NCBI GenBank assembly: GCA_965200005.1 | Contig: OZ241331.1 | Coordinates: 1,302,001 to 1,366,000, forward strand | DNA from: Aldehydirespirator sp965200005 | GTDB taxonomy: Bacteria; Actinomycetota; Acidimicrobiia; Acidimicrobiales; Aldehydirespiratoraceae | Reading direction: 5' to 3' | Length of the DNA: 64,000 bases | Shown: piece by piece, positions 1-8,602 of the stretch | How the letters are laid out: every line of letters starts with the position of its first letter | Numbering within the stretch: position 1 is the first letter of the stretch | Notes under the pieces: model-generated | Told to the model about the DNA's origin: nothing | Seen by the model: the letters and a program-made list of their open reading frames with translations, nothing else | The model's database searches: none | Translations under genes and position numbers: made by a program

Positions 1-1
1 C

Positions 2-55
2 ACCCTAGAAGCACCATTTGATTTCGTCGTAAGTTCGTTCCGGCCCGGTGGCTGA
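2..55 (+). CDS. possible 3' end of an upstream gene, cut by the window edge
   Basis: An open frame enters from the left edge and ends at a TGA at 53-55, ten bases before folK. Only 17 codons are visible (ending ...SFRPGG), which is too few to identify a family. In folate operons the gene before folK is often folB or folP, but nothing in these residues shows it is either. An alternative frame ends earlier, at 19-21, so even the frame is uncertain. Confidence 0.2.
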   Translation, partial: TLEAPFDFVVSSFRPGG

Positions 56-64
56 GGCTGCGAA

Positions 65-598
65 GTGTGGCAACGCCCCCAAGTGAACGGGGCCGCGTTG
101 AGATTGACTAGGCGTGTGACTGATTTGGGGTCGGATTGTGGGTACCGGCGTGCCTTGGTGGCGCTCGGTTCGAACCTTGGAGATCGGATGGCCTACCTAG
201 CTGGTGCTGTAGCGGCCATCGGTGAGGTCGAAGCGGTGTCCGATGTTTACGAGACGAAGCCCGTCGGCGGGCCCGAACAGGGGCCGTATCTCAACATGGT
301 GATCCGGTTGTGGACCGCGGCGAGCCCTCGCGAGTTGCTGACACGATGTCTGGACTCTGAGGTCGCAGCGGGCCGGGTACGGATGGAGCGTTGGGGGCCT
401 CGGACACTTGACGCCGATGTCCTCTGGATTGACGGTGAACAGGTTCGAGTGCCAGACCTCACGGTTCCGCATCCCCGCATGTACGAGCGGGATTTTGTGC
501 TGGTTCCGCTCGCTGATGTCGCACCTGACTTACTGCCACCCGGTTACAACCCGAGAGCAGCCAACGGCGTCGTGCGATTCGGCTCGCTGAGCCTCTAG
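65..598 (+). CDS. folK: 2-amino-4-hydroxy-6-hydroxymethyldihydropteridine pyrophosphokinase (HPPK)
   Basis: HPPK transfers pyrophosphate from ATP to 6-hydroxymethyl-dihydropterin in cytosolic folate synthesis. The sequence shows the family landmarks: an N-terminal VALGSNLGDR strand-loop (about residues 32-41), YETKPVGGPEQGPYLNMV, the ATP/Mg signature RWGPRTLDADVLWIDG with the two metal-binding Asp residues, and the C-terminal VPHPRMYERDFVLVPL. At 177 aa it is slightly longer than the usual ~160. The extra length is an N-terminal tail before GYRRALVALGSN, so the GTG at 65 may be too early and a GTG near 116 is an alternative. The next gene begins 200 bases downstream, so it is not tightly coupled to the pan genes. 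Confidence 0.93.
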   Translation: MWQRPQVNGAALRLTRRVTDLGSDCGYRRALVALGSNLGDRMAYLAGAVAAIGEVEAVSDVYETKPVGGPEQGPYLNMVIRLWTAASPRELLTRCLDSEVAAGRVRMERWGPRTLDADVLWIDGEQVRVPDLTVPHPRMYERDFVLVPLADVAPDLLPPGYNPRAANGVVRFGSLSL

Positions 599-797
599 CG
601 CTACGAGAAGCGCCGGGCGTGTTGCTGAACCACTGGTGTGGACGGGATGCAGTTCGGTGCGTCAAGCCTGTGGTTGTCTGCTTGGCGACCGGCAACGAGA
701 TGTTCGGCTGAGCACTTGATGACCTGCACAAACGACTTGTGGGGGTCACCCTCAGCATGTCAGTCATTGCTAACAACCGATATGGACGCGGTCTGAG

Positions 798-1526
798 ATG
801 CCGTCGCTTCGGGTCATAGGTGGCGGGCGTGCGGGATGCTCGATGGCCATGGCGTTGCAGAAGAGCGGATGGGATCTGCGTGGGATCTTGGGCCGTGACA
901 CACCTCCTGCAGAGCTCGCGAGTGCTGCGAGCGATGTCGATCTGGCACTGATAGCGACACCGGACTCGGTGGTTGTAAACGTCAGCACAGCGGTCTTGGC
1001 TGGAGACGCCGTTGTGGCGCACCTGGCTGGATCATTGGGACTCAACGTTGTCTCAACACATCAGCGTCGTGGTGCGCTGCACCCCTTAGTGGCGATGCCA
1101 GACGCCGAAACAGGAGCTCGCAGGTTGATCTCGGGATGCTGGTTCGCGGTGGCCGGGGATCCGCTGGTTCGACGGGTTGTTGATGACCTCGGTGGCAAGT
1201 CTTTCGAGGTCGCCGATGCCGATAGAGCCGCCTATCACGCAGCCGCCGTGGTCGCCTCGAATCACCTGGTGGCGCTGCTAGCGCAAGCCGAGCGCATCGC
1301 CGCCTCAGCCTCGGTGCCCTTCAACGCATTCATGGATCTCGTCCGAGCGACCGTAGAGAACGTGGCAGAACTCGGTCCAAAAGCAGCCTTAACAGGCCCC
1401 GCAGCGAGAGGCGACATGAAAACAATCGCACGCCATCTGGCTGCGGTCGGCAAGGACGAACGTCACCTATACGAGGTGTTGTCTCATCAGGCGCTGCGCC
1501 TAGCTGGACGAGACCAGTCCCGATGA
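798..1526 (+). CDS. Rossmann-like/DUF2520 protein, predicted NAD(P)-dependent reductase linked to pantothenate synthesis
   Basis: 242 aa. The N-terminus has a dinucleotide-binding fold with a glycine-rich loop (VIGGGRAGCSMAMAL, residues ~6-20) and LALIATPDSVV, which marks the end of a Rossmann strand. The C-terminal half (from about residue 130, YHAAAVVASNHLVALLAQAE) is an all-helical domain like those of ketopantoate reductase and 6-phosphogluconate dehydrogenase relatives. This is the Rossmann-like + DUF2520 architecture. The stop overlaps the panC start as ATGA, so the two are translationally coupled. No canonical panE or panB is seen here, so a ketopantoate-reductase-like role is a reasonable inference from context, not shown by the sequence. 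Confidence 0.8.
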   Translation: MPSLRVIGGGRAGCSMAMALQKSGWDLRGILGRDTPPAELASAASDVDLALIATPDSVVVNVSTAVLAGDAVVAHLAGSLGLNVVSTHQRRGALHPLVAMPDAETGARRLISGCWFAVAGDPLVRRVVDDLGGKSFEVADADRAAYHAAAVVASNHLVALLAQAERIAASASVPFNAFMDLVRATVENVAELGPKAALTGPAARGDMKTIARHLAAVGKDERHLYEVLSHQALRLAGRDQSR

Positions 1527-2401
1527 GCCGCTACCCGGCCACCGCACCGATTATTGAACAGACGGTTGATGGACTGCGATCCCGGCTCGCAGATGCCCGT
1601 GCCAGCGGCTTGACAGTCGGGTTCGTGCCAACGATGGGATTCTTGCACGCAGGTCACCTGTCGCTAATCGAAGAGGCCACCGCCGACAACGACCTTGTAG
1701 TGGTTTCAATCTTTGTCAACCCACTGCAGTTCAACCCCGGCGAAGACTTTGAGGATTATCCACGGGATCTGAATCGCGATCTCGCTCTGTGTGAATCCGC
1801 CGGTGTGGACATCGTCTTCACGCCAACTCAACGTGAGATGTACCCACAGCCGATGGCAACAACAGTGCAGGTCGGAGCACTCGCAAACGTTCTCTGCGGT
1901 GCCTCAAGGCCGGGCCACTTCGATGGCGTGGCGACAGTCGTTGCCAAGCTGTTCGCCATCGCTGGTCGCTGCAACGCCTACTTCGGCGAGAAGGACTTCC
2001 AGCAACTCACCGTCGTTACTCGAATGGTCGCCGACCTGTCGCTCCCCATACGGGTGGTCGGGTGCCCTACGGTTCGCGAGCCCGACGGCTTGGCGATGTC
2101 AAGCCGCAACACTTACCTCAACACCGATGAGCGTCAACAGGCACCGGTTCTCCGGCGGGCACTAGAGATCGGAGCGGATCTTGTCGAATCGTGCTGCCTC
2201 CATCCCAAGGTGGTCCTCGCCGCGATGCGAGCCGAGATCAGCCGCTCCCCGTTAGCGCGAATTGACTACGTCGCAGCCGTCGATCCGGCAACCCTGACCG
2301 AGCCAGAAATCATCAACGGCGAAGTTCGCCTGCTGGTTGCAGTGCGCTTCTCTAAGGCGCGCCTGATCGACAACATCGGCTGCCAAGCACTCTCCCACTA
2401 G
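1523..2401 (+). CDS. panC: pantoate--beta-alanine ligase (pantothenate synthetase)
   Basis: This enzyme joins pantoate and beta-alanine with ATP to make pantothenate in the cytosol. Diagnostic motifs are the nucleotidyltransferase PTMGFLHAGHLSLI (HAGH at residues 42-45), VVVSIFVNPLQFNPGEDFEDYPR, the GEKDFQQL loop near residue 155, VREPDGLAMSSRN, and ASRPGHFDGVATVVAKLF. The length of 292 aa is normal. The start ATG lies inside the stop of the DUF2520 gene. panD, which often follows panC in actinobacteria, is absent: only 44 bases separate panC from coaX. Confidence 0.97.
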   Translation: MSRYPATAPIIEQTVDGLRSRLADARASGLTVGFVPTMGFLHAGHLSLIEEATADNDLVVVSIFVNPLQFNPGEDFEDYPRDLNRDLALCESAGVDIVFTPTQREMYPQPMATTVQVGALANVLCGASRPGHFDGVATVVAKLFAIAGRCNAYFGEKDFQQLTVVTRMVADLSLPIRVVGCPTVREPDGLAMSSRNTYLNTDERQQAPVLRRALEIGADLVESCCLHPKVVLAAMRAEISRSPLARIDYVAAVDPATLTEPEIINGEVRLLVAVRFSKARLIDNIGCQALSH

Positions 2402-2445
2402 AACCGCGTGCGCAAGCCGCGGCGCAGTCTTCGTATCCTGCGGCG

Positions 2446-3243
2446 GTGCTGCTCACGATCGATGTAGGCAACACTCAGACCGTTGTAGGCGTTTACGATC
2501 CTTCAAGCGTCAGAGGTTCCGGTGCCGAGCTAGGCCTGATCGACCATTGGAGGCTCTCCACTGACCCGCGCCGCACCTCCGATGAGCTAGGTGTCGTAAT
2601 CCGCTCCGTCCTGGCTTCGGTAGCGATCGACTTCGAAACCAACATCAAAGGAGTGTCCGTCTGTTCGGGTGTGCCGAGAATCCTTGCGGGATTGCGCGAG
2701 TTGGTGAGTCGGCAGCTACGTATGGCTCCCGTCGTGGTCGAGCCGGGCACCCGAACCGGCATGCCGATCAACTACGACAACCCTCGAGAAGTCGGCGCCG
2801 ATCGCATCGCCAACGCCGTAGCGGCATATGACCTCTACGGAGGCCCAACGGTCGTCGTCGATTTCGGCACCGGCAACAACTTCGATGTGATTTCCGCACG
2901 AGGCGCCTTTCTCGGAGGAGCGATAGCGCCCGGCATTGAGATAAGCCTTGATGCACTGTTCGGGCGGGCCGCAGCACTAGGTGCGGTCGAGTTGCGCGAA
3001 CCTCGCAGCGTCATCGGCAAGACAACCGTCGAAGCCCTCCAATCCGGTGCCCTATATGGCTTTACGGCCATGATTGATGGCATGAACCGGCGATTCATCG
3101 CCCAACTCGGTGAAGCAAATGTGGTCGCAACCGGCGGACTAGCGCACCTCATCGCACCTCTGTCCGAGACCATCCATTCGGTGGAACCATTCTTGACACT
3201 GCACGGCCTGCGCATCGTCTACGAGCGCAACCAGCCGCGATGA
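2446..3243 (+). CDS. coaX: type III pantothenate kinase
   Basis: CoaX phosphorylates pantothenate in the first step of CoA synthesis. It belongs to the ASKHA fold: the phosphate-1 motif is DVGNTQTVVGVYD at residues 6-18, the pantothenate/catalytic block is NPREVGADRIANA with the catalytic Asp at 119, and the second phosphate motif is VVVDFGTGNNFDVIS at 136-150. That last motif usually reads GTATTFD or similar, so the Asn-Asn at 144-145 (codons at 2875-2880) is unusual. Start is GTG at 2446. The stop overlaps the lysS start (CGATGA). Together with panC it gives two steps of the pantothenate-to-CoA route. Confidence 0.95.
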   Translation: MLLTIDVGNTQTVVGVYDPSSVRGSGAELGLIDHWRLSTDPRRTSDELGVVIRSVLASVAIDFETNIKGVSVCSGVPRILAGLRELVSRQLRMAPVVVEPGTRTGMPINYDNPREVGADRIANAVAAYDLYGGPTVVVDFGTGNNFDVISARGAFLGGAIAPGIEISLDALFGRAAALGAVELREPRSVIGKTTVEALQSGALYGFTAMIDGMNRRFIAQLGEANVVATGGLAHLIAPLSETIHSVEPFLTLHGLRIVYERNQPR

Positions 3244-4742
3244 GCCCCATCCCAACCGCGGCGTCTGGCAACGTGCCCTCAACCGCAGCGGGCCGCGCCG
3301 ATGCCAATCAGCTGGCCTCGCGAGCCCAAGGCGACGCTGTTACGGCTTACCGCTACGAACCGAGCCACGAGGTCCACGAGATCGTCGAGGCCCACGATGA
3401 CCTAGAGGCAGGCGTCACGACCGACATTGAGGTGTCGCTCGCTGGACGGTTGATGCTGCGGCGTCACCAGGGACGCATCGCCTTTGGTGTGCTACAAGAC
3501 GCCACCGGGCGCATCCAACTGTTTGCCACTGTTAAGGCCACGCCCCGCTTCAGCGAGTTCGTAGGCCTCTCGATTGGTGACTGGATCGGTGTGAGCGGTG
3601 TGGTCATGCGCACCCGGCGCGGTGAACTGTCGGTACGGGTCGACAGTTGGGAAGTCTTGGCCCTTGCCCAGCGCCCCTTTCCTGACAAGTGGCACGGCCT
3701 TACCGATACCGATACCCGTTACCGCCAGCGCTATGTCGACCTATGGGTCAGCGGCAAGTCGCGAGACACCTTCGTGAAACGCTCACGCATCGTCTCGTCG
3801 ATACGTAACCGTCTGCACGAACAGGGCTTTGTAGAGGTCGAGACACCGATGTTGCATCCCATCCCCGGCGGCGCAACAGCCCGACCATTCACAACGCATC
3901 ACTCGGCGCTTGACATCGACCTTTACCTGCGGATCGCGCCCGAGCTATATCTCAAACGATTAGTGGTTGGCGGCATGGAGCGGGTCTTTGAGATAGGCCG
4001 GGTGTTTCGCAACGAGGGGATTTCCACACGCCACAACCCCGAATTCACGATGCTCGAGTTGTACTGGGCATACGCCGACTACAGCGACATCATGAGACTC
4101 ACCGAACAACTCGTGGCAGACGTAGCCACCGAAGTGTGCGGTTCGATGGTCATTCCAGTAGGTGATGATGAGGTTGATCTCACACCTCCGTGGCGTCGCG
4201 TCACCATGGATGAGATCATCAACGAGTACACTGGCCAAAGCGTGAGTGTCGCCACGCAGCCAAGTGAATTGCGGGCACTTTGCGAAGACCTCGGCGTGCC
4301 CACCAAAGCGGACTGGGGCCCAGGAAAGCTTCTGCTCGAGATTTACGAGAAGGCAGCCGAACCGAACCTTCAGGGGCCGGTGTTCGTCACCGAGCATCCC
4401 GCCGAGGTTTCGCCTCTGTCACGCCAACATCGCAGCCGCCCTGGATACACCGAACGCTTTGAGGGAATCGTTGCAGGACGGGAACTGTGCAACGCTTTCA
4501 CCGAGTTGATCGACCCCGCCGAACAACGCCAGCGCTTCGAGGCTCAAGCAGCCATGCATGCCGCAGGTGACGAAGAGGCAATGGTGGTCGACGAGGACTA
4601 CTTGCGCGCGCTCGAATACGGCTTGCCACCAACAGGCGGCTTGGGCATCGGCATCGATCGGCTCGTGATGCTGTTAACAAACACCCCGACCATTCGAGAT
4701 GCGGTGTTGTTCCCGACGCTTAGGCCCGAGGCCGGCCGCTAA
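3240..4742 (+). CDS. lysS: lysyl-tRNA synthetase, class II
   Basis: Charges tRNA-Lys with lysine. 500 aa. After an N-terminal tail of about 50 residues comes an OB-fold anticodon-binding domain (about 60-160, VSLAGRLMLRRHQGRIAFGVL), then the class II catalytic core: motif 1 around ETPMLHPIPGGATARPF, motif 2 FRNEGISTRHNPEFTMLELY, and motif 3 GGLGIGIDRLVMLLT near the C-terminus. The ATG overlaps the coaX stop, so it is the last gene of the panC-coaX-lysS run. Its stop codon overlaps the stop of the convergent polyprenyl synthase. Confidence 0.97.
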   Translation: MSPIPTAASGNVPSTAAGRADANQLASRAQGDAVTAYRYEPSHEVHEIVEAHDDLEAGVTTDIEVSLAGRLMLRRHQGRIAFGVLQDATGRIQLFATVKATPRFSEFVGLSIGDWIGVSGVVMRTRRGELSVRVDSWEVLALAQRPFPDKWHGLTDTDTRYRQRYVDLWVSGKSRDTFVKRSRIVSSIRNRLHEQGFVEVETPMLHPIPGGATARPFTTHHSALDIDLYLRIAPELYLKRLVVGGMERVFEIGRVFRNEGISTRHNPEFTMLELYWAYADYSDIMRLTEQLVADVATEVCGSMVIPVGDDEVDLTPPWRRVTMDEIINEYTGQSVSVATQPSELRALCEDLGVPTKADWGPGKLLLEIYEKAAEPNLQGPVFVTEHPAEVSPLSRQHRSRPGYTERFEGIVAGRELCNAFTELIDPAEQRQRFEAQAAMHAAGDEEAMVVDEDYLRALEYGLPPTGGLGIGIDRLVMLLTNTPTIRDAVLFPTLRPEAGR

Positions 4743-5740
4743 CCCTGAACCTCTGGAAGGGCCGCAGTAGCGACGAGGTGCTCAGCCGCCTGACGCAACG
4801 CTGCCGTAGCTGGGCTATCGGGTAGTGCCACTAGTGCCGCCTGGGCTTTGTCGGCCCACTCTCGCGCTGCTGCCCGGGCCTCCGAGAGGCCATCGCTCGC
4901 CCGCACTAGCTTTCCGGCCCGATCGATTGCCGCATCATCAAGCGGTGTCACCAAAATGTCACGCAGTTCATCACCAGATGAAGTGTCACCGAGAGCCTTG
5001 ATGACGGGCAGCGTGAAGACGCCTTCACTGATGTCGTTGCCCGCAGGCTTGCCCAACTGAGACTCGGTGGCAACCAGGTCGAGGATGTCATCGACTATCT
5101 GAAACGCCATCCCGTAGGCAGTACCGAACTCACCCAACGACTCCGCCATGTCCTCGGGCAGTTCCGCAACCGTCGCACCGATACTGCACGAACACGCCAG
5201 CAGGGCCGCCGTCTTGCCAGCTATCGCCTGTTCGTAACGCTGCTCGCTACGTGACGTGTTCCAAACATCCTCAAGTTCGATTATCTGTCCTTCACATAGG
5301 CGCGTGATGGTGGTTGCAAGCTGCCCGGCAACCTTCGTGCCTAACGAAGCTGCGATTTCGGAAGCTCGCCCAAGCAGGTAGTCGCCCGCAAGGATGGCTC
5401 GAAGGTTGCCCCATTGAGCGTTGACGCTCGCGACAGAGCGCCGGGTAATGGCGTCGTCCATCACATCGTCGTGATACAGCGAACCCATGTGGACAAGCTC
5501 TACGGCCGCCCCTCCACGCACCGCCGCCCGTGATGCCCGCAAGGCGGACGTATCGTCAACCAGCGACGAAGCGATGCAAAAGCCTGGACGCACCCGCTTG
5601 CCGCCCGCAGAAATCAGGTGTTGAGCCAACTCAGTCACGAATGTGTCCGACGACTCCACTACCCGCATGAGCTCAGCCTCGACTCGCGCTAGGTCTGACT
5701 TGAGGCATCCAAGTACAGATAGCGGGGATGCCGAGGCCAC
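4739..5740 (-). CDS. polyprenyl diphosphate synthase (trans-isoprenyl family)
   Basis: Chain-elongating prenyltransferase that condenses isopentenyl diphosphate onto an allylic primer. The first Asp-rich motif is visible in MGSLYHDDVMDDAITRR and the second in GMAFQIVDDILDLV. GGKRVRPGF near residue 50 is the conserved substrate-binding Arg region. At 333 aa it fits long-chain (hepta/octa/nonaprenyl) synthases that supply the menaquinone side chain, but chain length cannot be read from the sequence with certainty. It starts at a GTG (5740), is transcribed towards lysS with overlapping stop codons, and stands alone as a monocistronic unit. Confidence 0.92.
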   Translation of the reverse strand: MASASPLSVLGCLKSDLARVEAELMRVVESSDTFVTELAQHLISAGGKRVRPGFCIASSLVDDTSALRASRAAVRGGAAVELVHMGSLYHDDVMDDAITRRSVASVNAQWGNLRAILAGDYLLGRASEIAASLGTKVAGQLATTITRLCEGQIIELEDVWNTSRSEQRYEQAIAGKTAALLACSCSIGATVAELPEDMAESLGEFGTAYGMAFQIVDDILDLVATESQLGKPAGNDISEGVFTLPVIKALGDTSSGDELRDILVTPLDDAAIDRAGKLVRASDGLSEARAAAREWADKAQAALVALPDSPATAALRQAAEHLVATAALPEVQG

Positions 5741-5920
5741 GTGGTGAGGGTAATCGTGCCATCTCGGCGGCGGGTGCTGCCGTGGCGCCCCGAGTCACAG
5801 GGCTGCGGTACACTGCCCAAGCGGGGCAGAAAGCCTTGTAACGGCAGAGGCCAAGATTAATCGGCACGAACTATCGATCCGAACGATCAGGCCCGAGACC
5901 ATCGGCAGGAGGCGTGAGCG

Positions 5921-8449
5921 ATGTTCGAGCGGTTCACCGACAGGGCTCGACGGGTCGTAGTGCTCGCTCAGGAAGAGGCTCGTCTCCTAAACCACAACTA
6001 CATCGGTACCGAACACATTCTGCTGGGCCTTATCCATGAGGGCGAAGGCGTGGCCGCCAAAGCGCTCGAGTCGCTTGGTATCAGTCTTGAGTCGGTGCGA
6101 GGCCAGGTCGAAGAGATCATCGGCCAAGGCGGCAGCTCTCCTAGTGGGCATATCCCGTTCACGCCCAGAGCCAAAAAAGTGCTTGAGCTGAGCTTGCGTG
6201 AGGCACTACAGCTCGGACACAACTACATCGGTACTGAACACATTTTGCTTGGCTTGATCCGGGAGGGCGAGGGTGTCGCTGCCCAGGTGCTCGTGAAGCT
6301 TGGCGCCGATCTGGCGCGGGTGCGTGAGCAAGTCATCAAGCTGCTGTCTGCTTATGGCGGCATCTCGAGTTCTGGCCAAGGCGAGAAGGCCGGAGCACCA
6401 GCCGGTAGCACCGCTGGCGAGACGGCATCTGGTTCACATGTGCTCGATCAGTTCGGGCGCAACCTGACCCAGCTCGCTCGTGAGAACGTGCTTGACCCTG
6501 TCATAGGGCGGCTGCGTGAGTCTGAACGGGTCATGCAGATCCTCTCGAGGCGCACCAAGAACAATCCTGTGTTGGTTGGTGAACCCGGGGTTGGCAAGAC
6601 CGCCATCGTGGAAGGCCTAGCCCAGTCGATCGCCGCCGATGATGTGCCTGAGACTTTGCGGGATCAGCAGTTGTACACCCTCGACTTGGGTGCGCTCGTG
6701 GCTGGCAGCCGCTACCGGGGCGACTTCGAAGAGCGTCTCAAGAAGGTGCTAAAGGAGATCCACTCCCGAGGCGACATCATCTTGTTCATTGACGAGATCC
6801 ACACGCTCGTGGGTGCAGGCGCAGCCGAAGGCGCCATTGACGCAGCGTCGATTCTCAAGCCGATGCTGGCGCGTGGCGAGTTGCAAACAATAGGGGCCAC
6901 AACGCTTGACGAGTACCGCAAGCACCTAGAGCGCGACTCAGCCCTTGAGCGGCGCTTCCAGAAGGTCGTCGTGGACGAACCGACCGTCGCTCACACCATC
7001 GAGATTCTCAAGGGGTTGCGTGAGCGTTACGAGTCGCATCACCGTGTGACCATCACCGATCAAGCTCTTGTAGCGGCCGCGAACCTCGCAGATCGCTACA
7101 TCTCGGATCGGCACCTACCCGACAAGGCAATTGACCTCATCGACGAAGCCGGGTCGAGGCTGCGCATCAAGCGCATGTCCACGCCTCCTGAGTTCAAGGA
7201 ACTCGAAGCCGAGCTGGCCGACGTGCTCGCACGCAAGAAAGAAGCGGTCGAAGAGCAGCGCTTCGAAGACGCCGGCACGTTGCGTGACAAAGAGAAGGCA
7301 CTGCTGGCACGGCGTGAGAAGCTTGAAGGCAAGGCGAAAGCCGCTGGCCTTGACCTCTTTGACGAGGTTGACGAGGAAGCCATCGCCGAGGTGCTGTCGC
7401 TGTGGACGGGCATCCCCGTTTACAAGCTGACCGAAGAAGAGACACGCAAACTGCTGCGCATGGAAGACGAGATGCACAAGCGGGTCGTTTCACAAAGCGA
7501 CGCCATCTCTGCTGTGTCTCAAGCGATCCGTCGCACCCGTGCCGGTCTCAAAGACCCGAAGCGCCCGAGTGGGTCGTTTATCTTCTTGGGCCCCTCTGGT
7601 GTGGGCAAGACCGAACTCGCCAAGACGCTCGCCGAATTCCTGTTCGGCCACGAGGATTCGCTCATCAGCCTTGACATGTCCGAGTACATGCAAAAGCACA
7701 CGGTCAGCCGGCTGCTCGGCTCGCCACCGGGCTACATCGGCTACGAGGAGGGTGGACAGCTCACAGAACGGGTGAGGCGCAAGCCCTTCTCGGTGGTGCT
7801 ATTTGATGAGGTCGAAAAGGCCCATCCAGATGTCTTCAACACGCTGCTGCAGATCCTGGAGGAGGGCCGCCTTACCGATAGCCACGGGCGTTCGGTGGAC
7901 TTCCGCAACACCGTGTTGATCATGACGTCGAATCTTGGAACAGCCGATCTGCGCAAGGCGAATCTTGGGTTCACTCGTGCGGATGAGGCGGTGACCTACG
8001 AGCGGATGAAGTCCAAGGTTAAGGATGCCCTCAAGGCTCACTTCAAGCCTGAGTTCCTGAACCGCATTGACGATGTGATCGTGTTCCACGAGTTGAGCCA
8101 GGCAGAGGTGCGCAAGATTGTTGATTTGATGATCGTTCGCACTGCGGATCAGCTCGCGGGTCAAGGCATGGGGCTTGAGTTGACAGATGCAGCCAAGGAT
8201 CACCTTGCCCGCACTGGCTACGACCCGACTCTTGGTGCCCGTCCGCTGCGTCGAGCGATCCAGCGGCTCGTCGAAGATCCCCTCTCGGAGCGTCTCTTGC
8301 ACAAGGAGTTCCGTGCCGGTGAGGTCATCATCGTCGATGTTGAAGACGATCCGATAACCGAAGGCAACAAGGTCGTCGTGTTCCGTGCCATCGAAGGCTT
8401 TGAGGCTCCCGAGCCGGAGTTTGAGACGGCAGCGGACGGCTACTTCTAG
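5921..8449 (+). CDS. clpC: ATP-dependent Clp protease ATP-binding subunit ClpC
   Basis: AAA+ unfoldase that feeds substrates to ClpP. 842 aa with the full ClpC layout: two Clp-N repeats (residues ~1-145, each with HNYIGTEHILLGLI), D1 with Walker A GEPGVGKT at ~220-227 and Walker B LFIDEIHTL, a UVR/M-domain coiled coil (~425-460, RKKEAVEEQRFEDAGTLRDKE), D2 with Walker A GPSGVGKTE, and a C-terminal D2-small domain. The NLGF loop in D2 corresponds to the ClpP-contacting loop. The ATG has a strong AGGAGG ribosome site at about 5908. A 6-bp inverted repeat (CTGCCC/GGGCAG, 5813-5829) lies in the 180-base upstream gap; its role is unknown. Confidence 0.98.
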   Translation: MFERFTDRARRVVVLAQEEARLLNHNYIGTEHILLGLIHEGEGVAAKALESLGISLESVRGQVEEIIGQGGSSPSGHIPFTPRAKKVLELSLREALQLGHNYIGTEHILLGLIREGEGVAAQVLVKLGADLARVREQVIKLLSAYGGISSSGQGEKAGAPAGSTAGETASGSHVLDQFGRNLTQLARENVLDPVIGRLRESERVMQILSRRTKNNPVLVGEPGVGKTAIVEGLAQSIAADDVPETLRDQQLYTLDLGALVAGSRYRGDFEERLKKVLKEIHSRGDIILFIDEIHTLVGAGAAEGAIDAASILKPMLARGELQTIGATTLDEYRKHLERDSALERRFQKVVVDEPTVAHTIEILKGLRERYESHHRVTITDQALVAAANLADRYISDRHLPDKAIDLIDEAGSRLRIKRMSTPPEFKELEAELADVLARKKEAVEEQRFEDAGTLRDKEKALLARREKLEGKAKAAGLDLFDEVDEEAIAEVLSLWTGIPVYKLTEEETRKLLRMEDEMHKRVVSQSDAISAVSQAIRRTRAGLKDPKRPSGSFIFLGPSGVGKTELAKTLAEFLFGHEDSLISLDMSEYMQKHTVSRLLGSPPGYIGYEEGGQLTERVRRKPFSVVLFDEVEKAHPDVFNTLLQILEEGRLTDSHGRSVDFRNTVLIMTSNLGTADLRKANLGFTRADEAVTYERMKSKVKDALKAHFKPEFLNRIDDVIVFHELSQAEVRKIVDLMIVRTADQLAGQGMGLELTDAAKDHLARTGYDPTLGARPLRRAIQRLVEDPLSERLLHKEFRAGEVIIVDVEDDPITEGNKVVVFRAIEGFEAPEPEFETAADGYF

Positions 8450-8602
8450 CCATACCAGCGTTTGGATTAGCGGCATTGCACCTGTTGTGTTCGATCGGCT
8501 TGGTGTTGATGCCACAGACTTCGGGGTAGCAGCACCGTCAGAACCGTCGGATCAGGAGTTGCCATCGGCAATCCTGCGGCTGAGCCGTTGAGCGGCTACC
8601 AA

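Noticed and set aside
459..1022. 187-codon minus-strand frame over folK/DUF2520
   Set aside because: Arg/Ser/His-rich translation with no motif, antisense to two clear genes; a high-GC shadow frame.
5813..5829. 6-bp inverted repeat upstream of clpC as a ClgR or CIRCE site
   Set aside because: The sequence matches neither operator consensus; kept only as a note in the clpC entry.
7799..8515. 238-codon minus-strand frame
   Set aside because: Antisense to the ClpC D2 domain; no family features.
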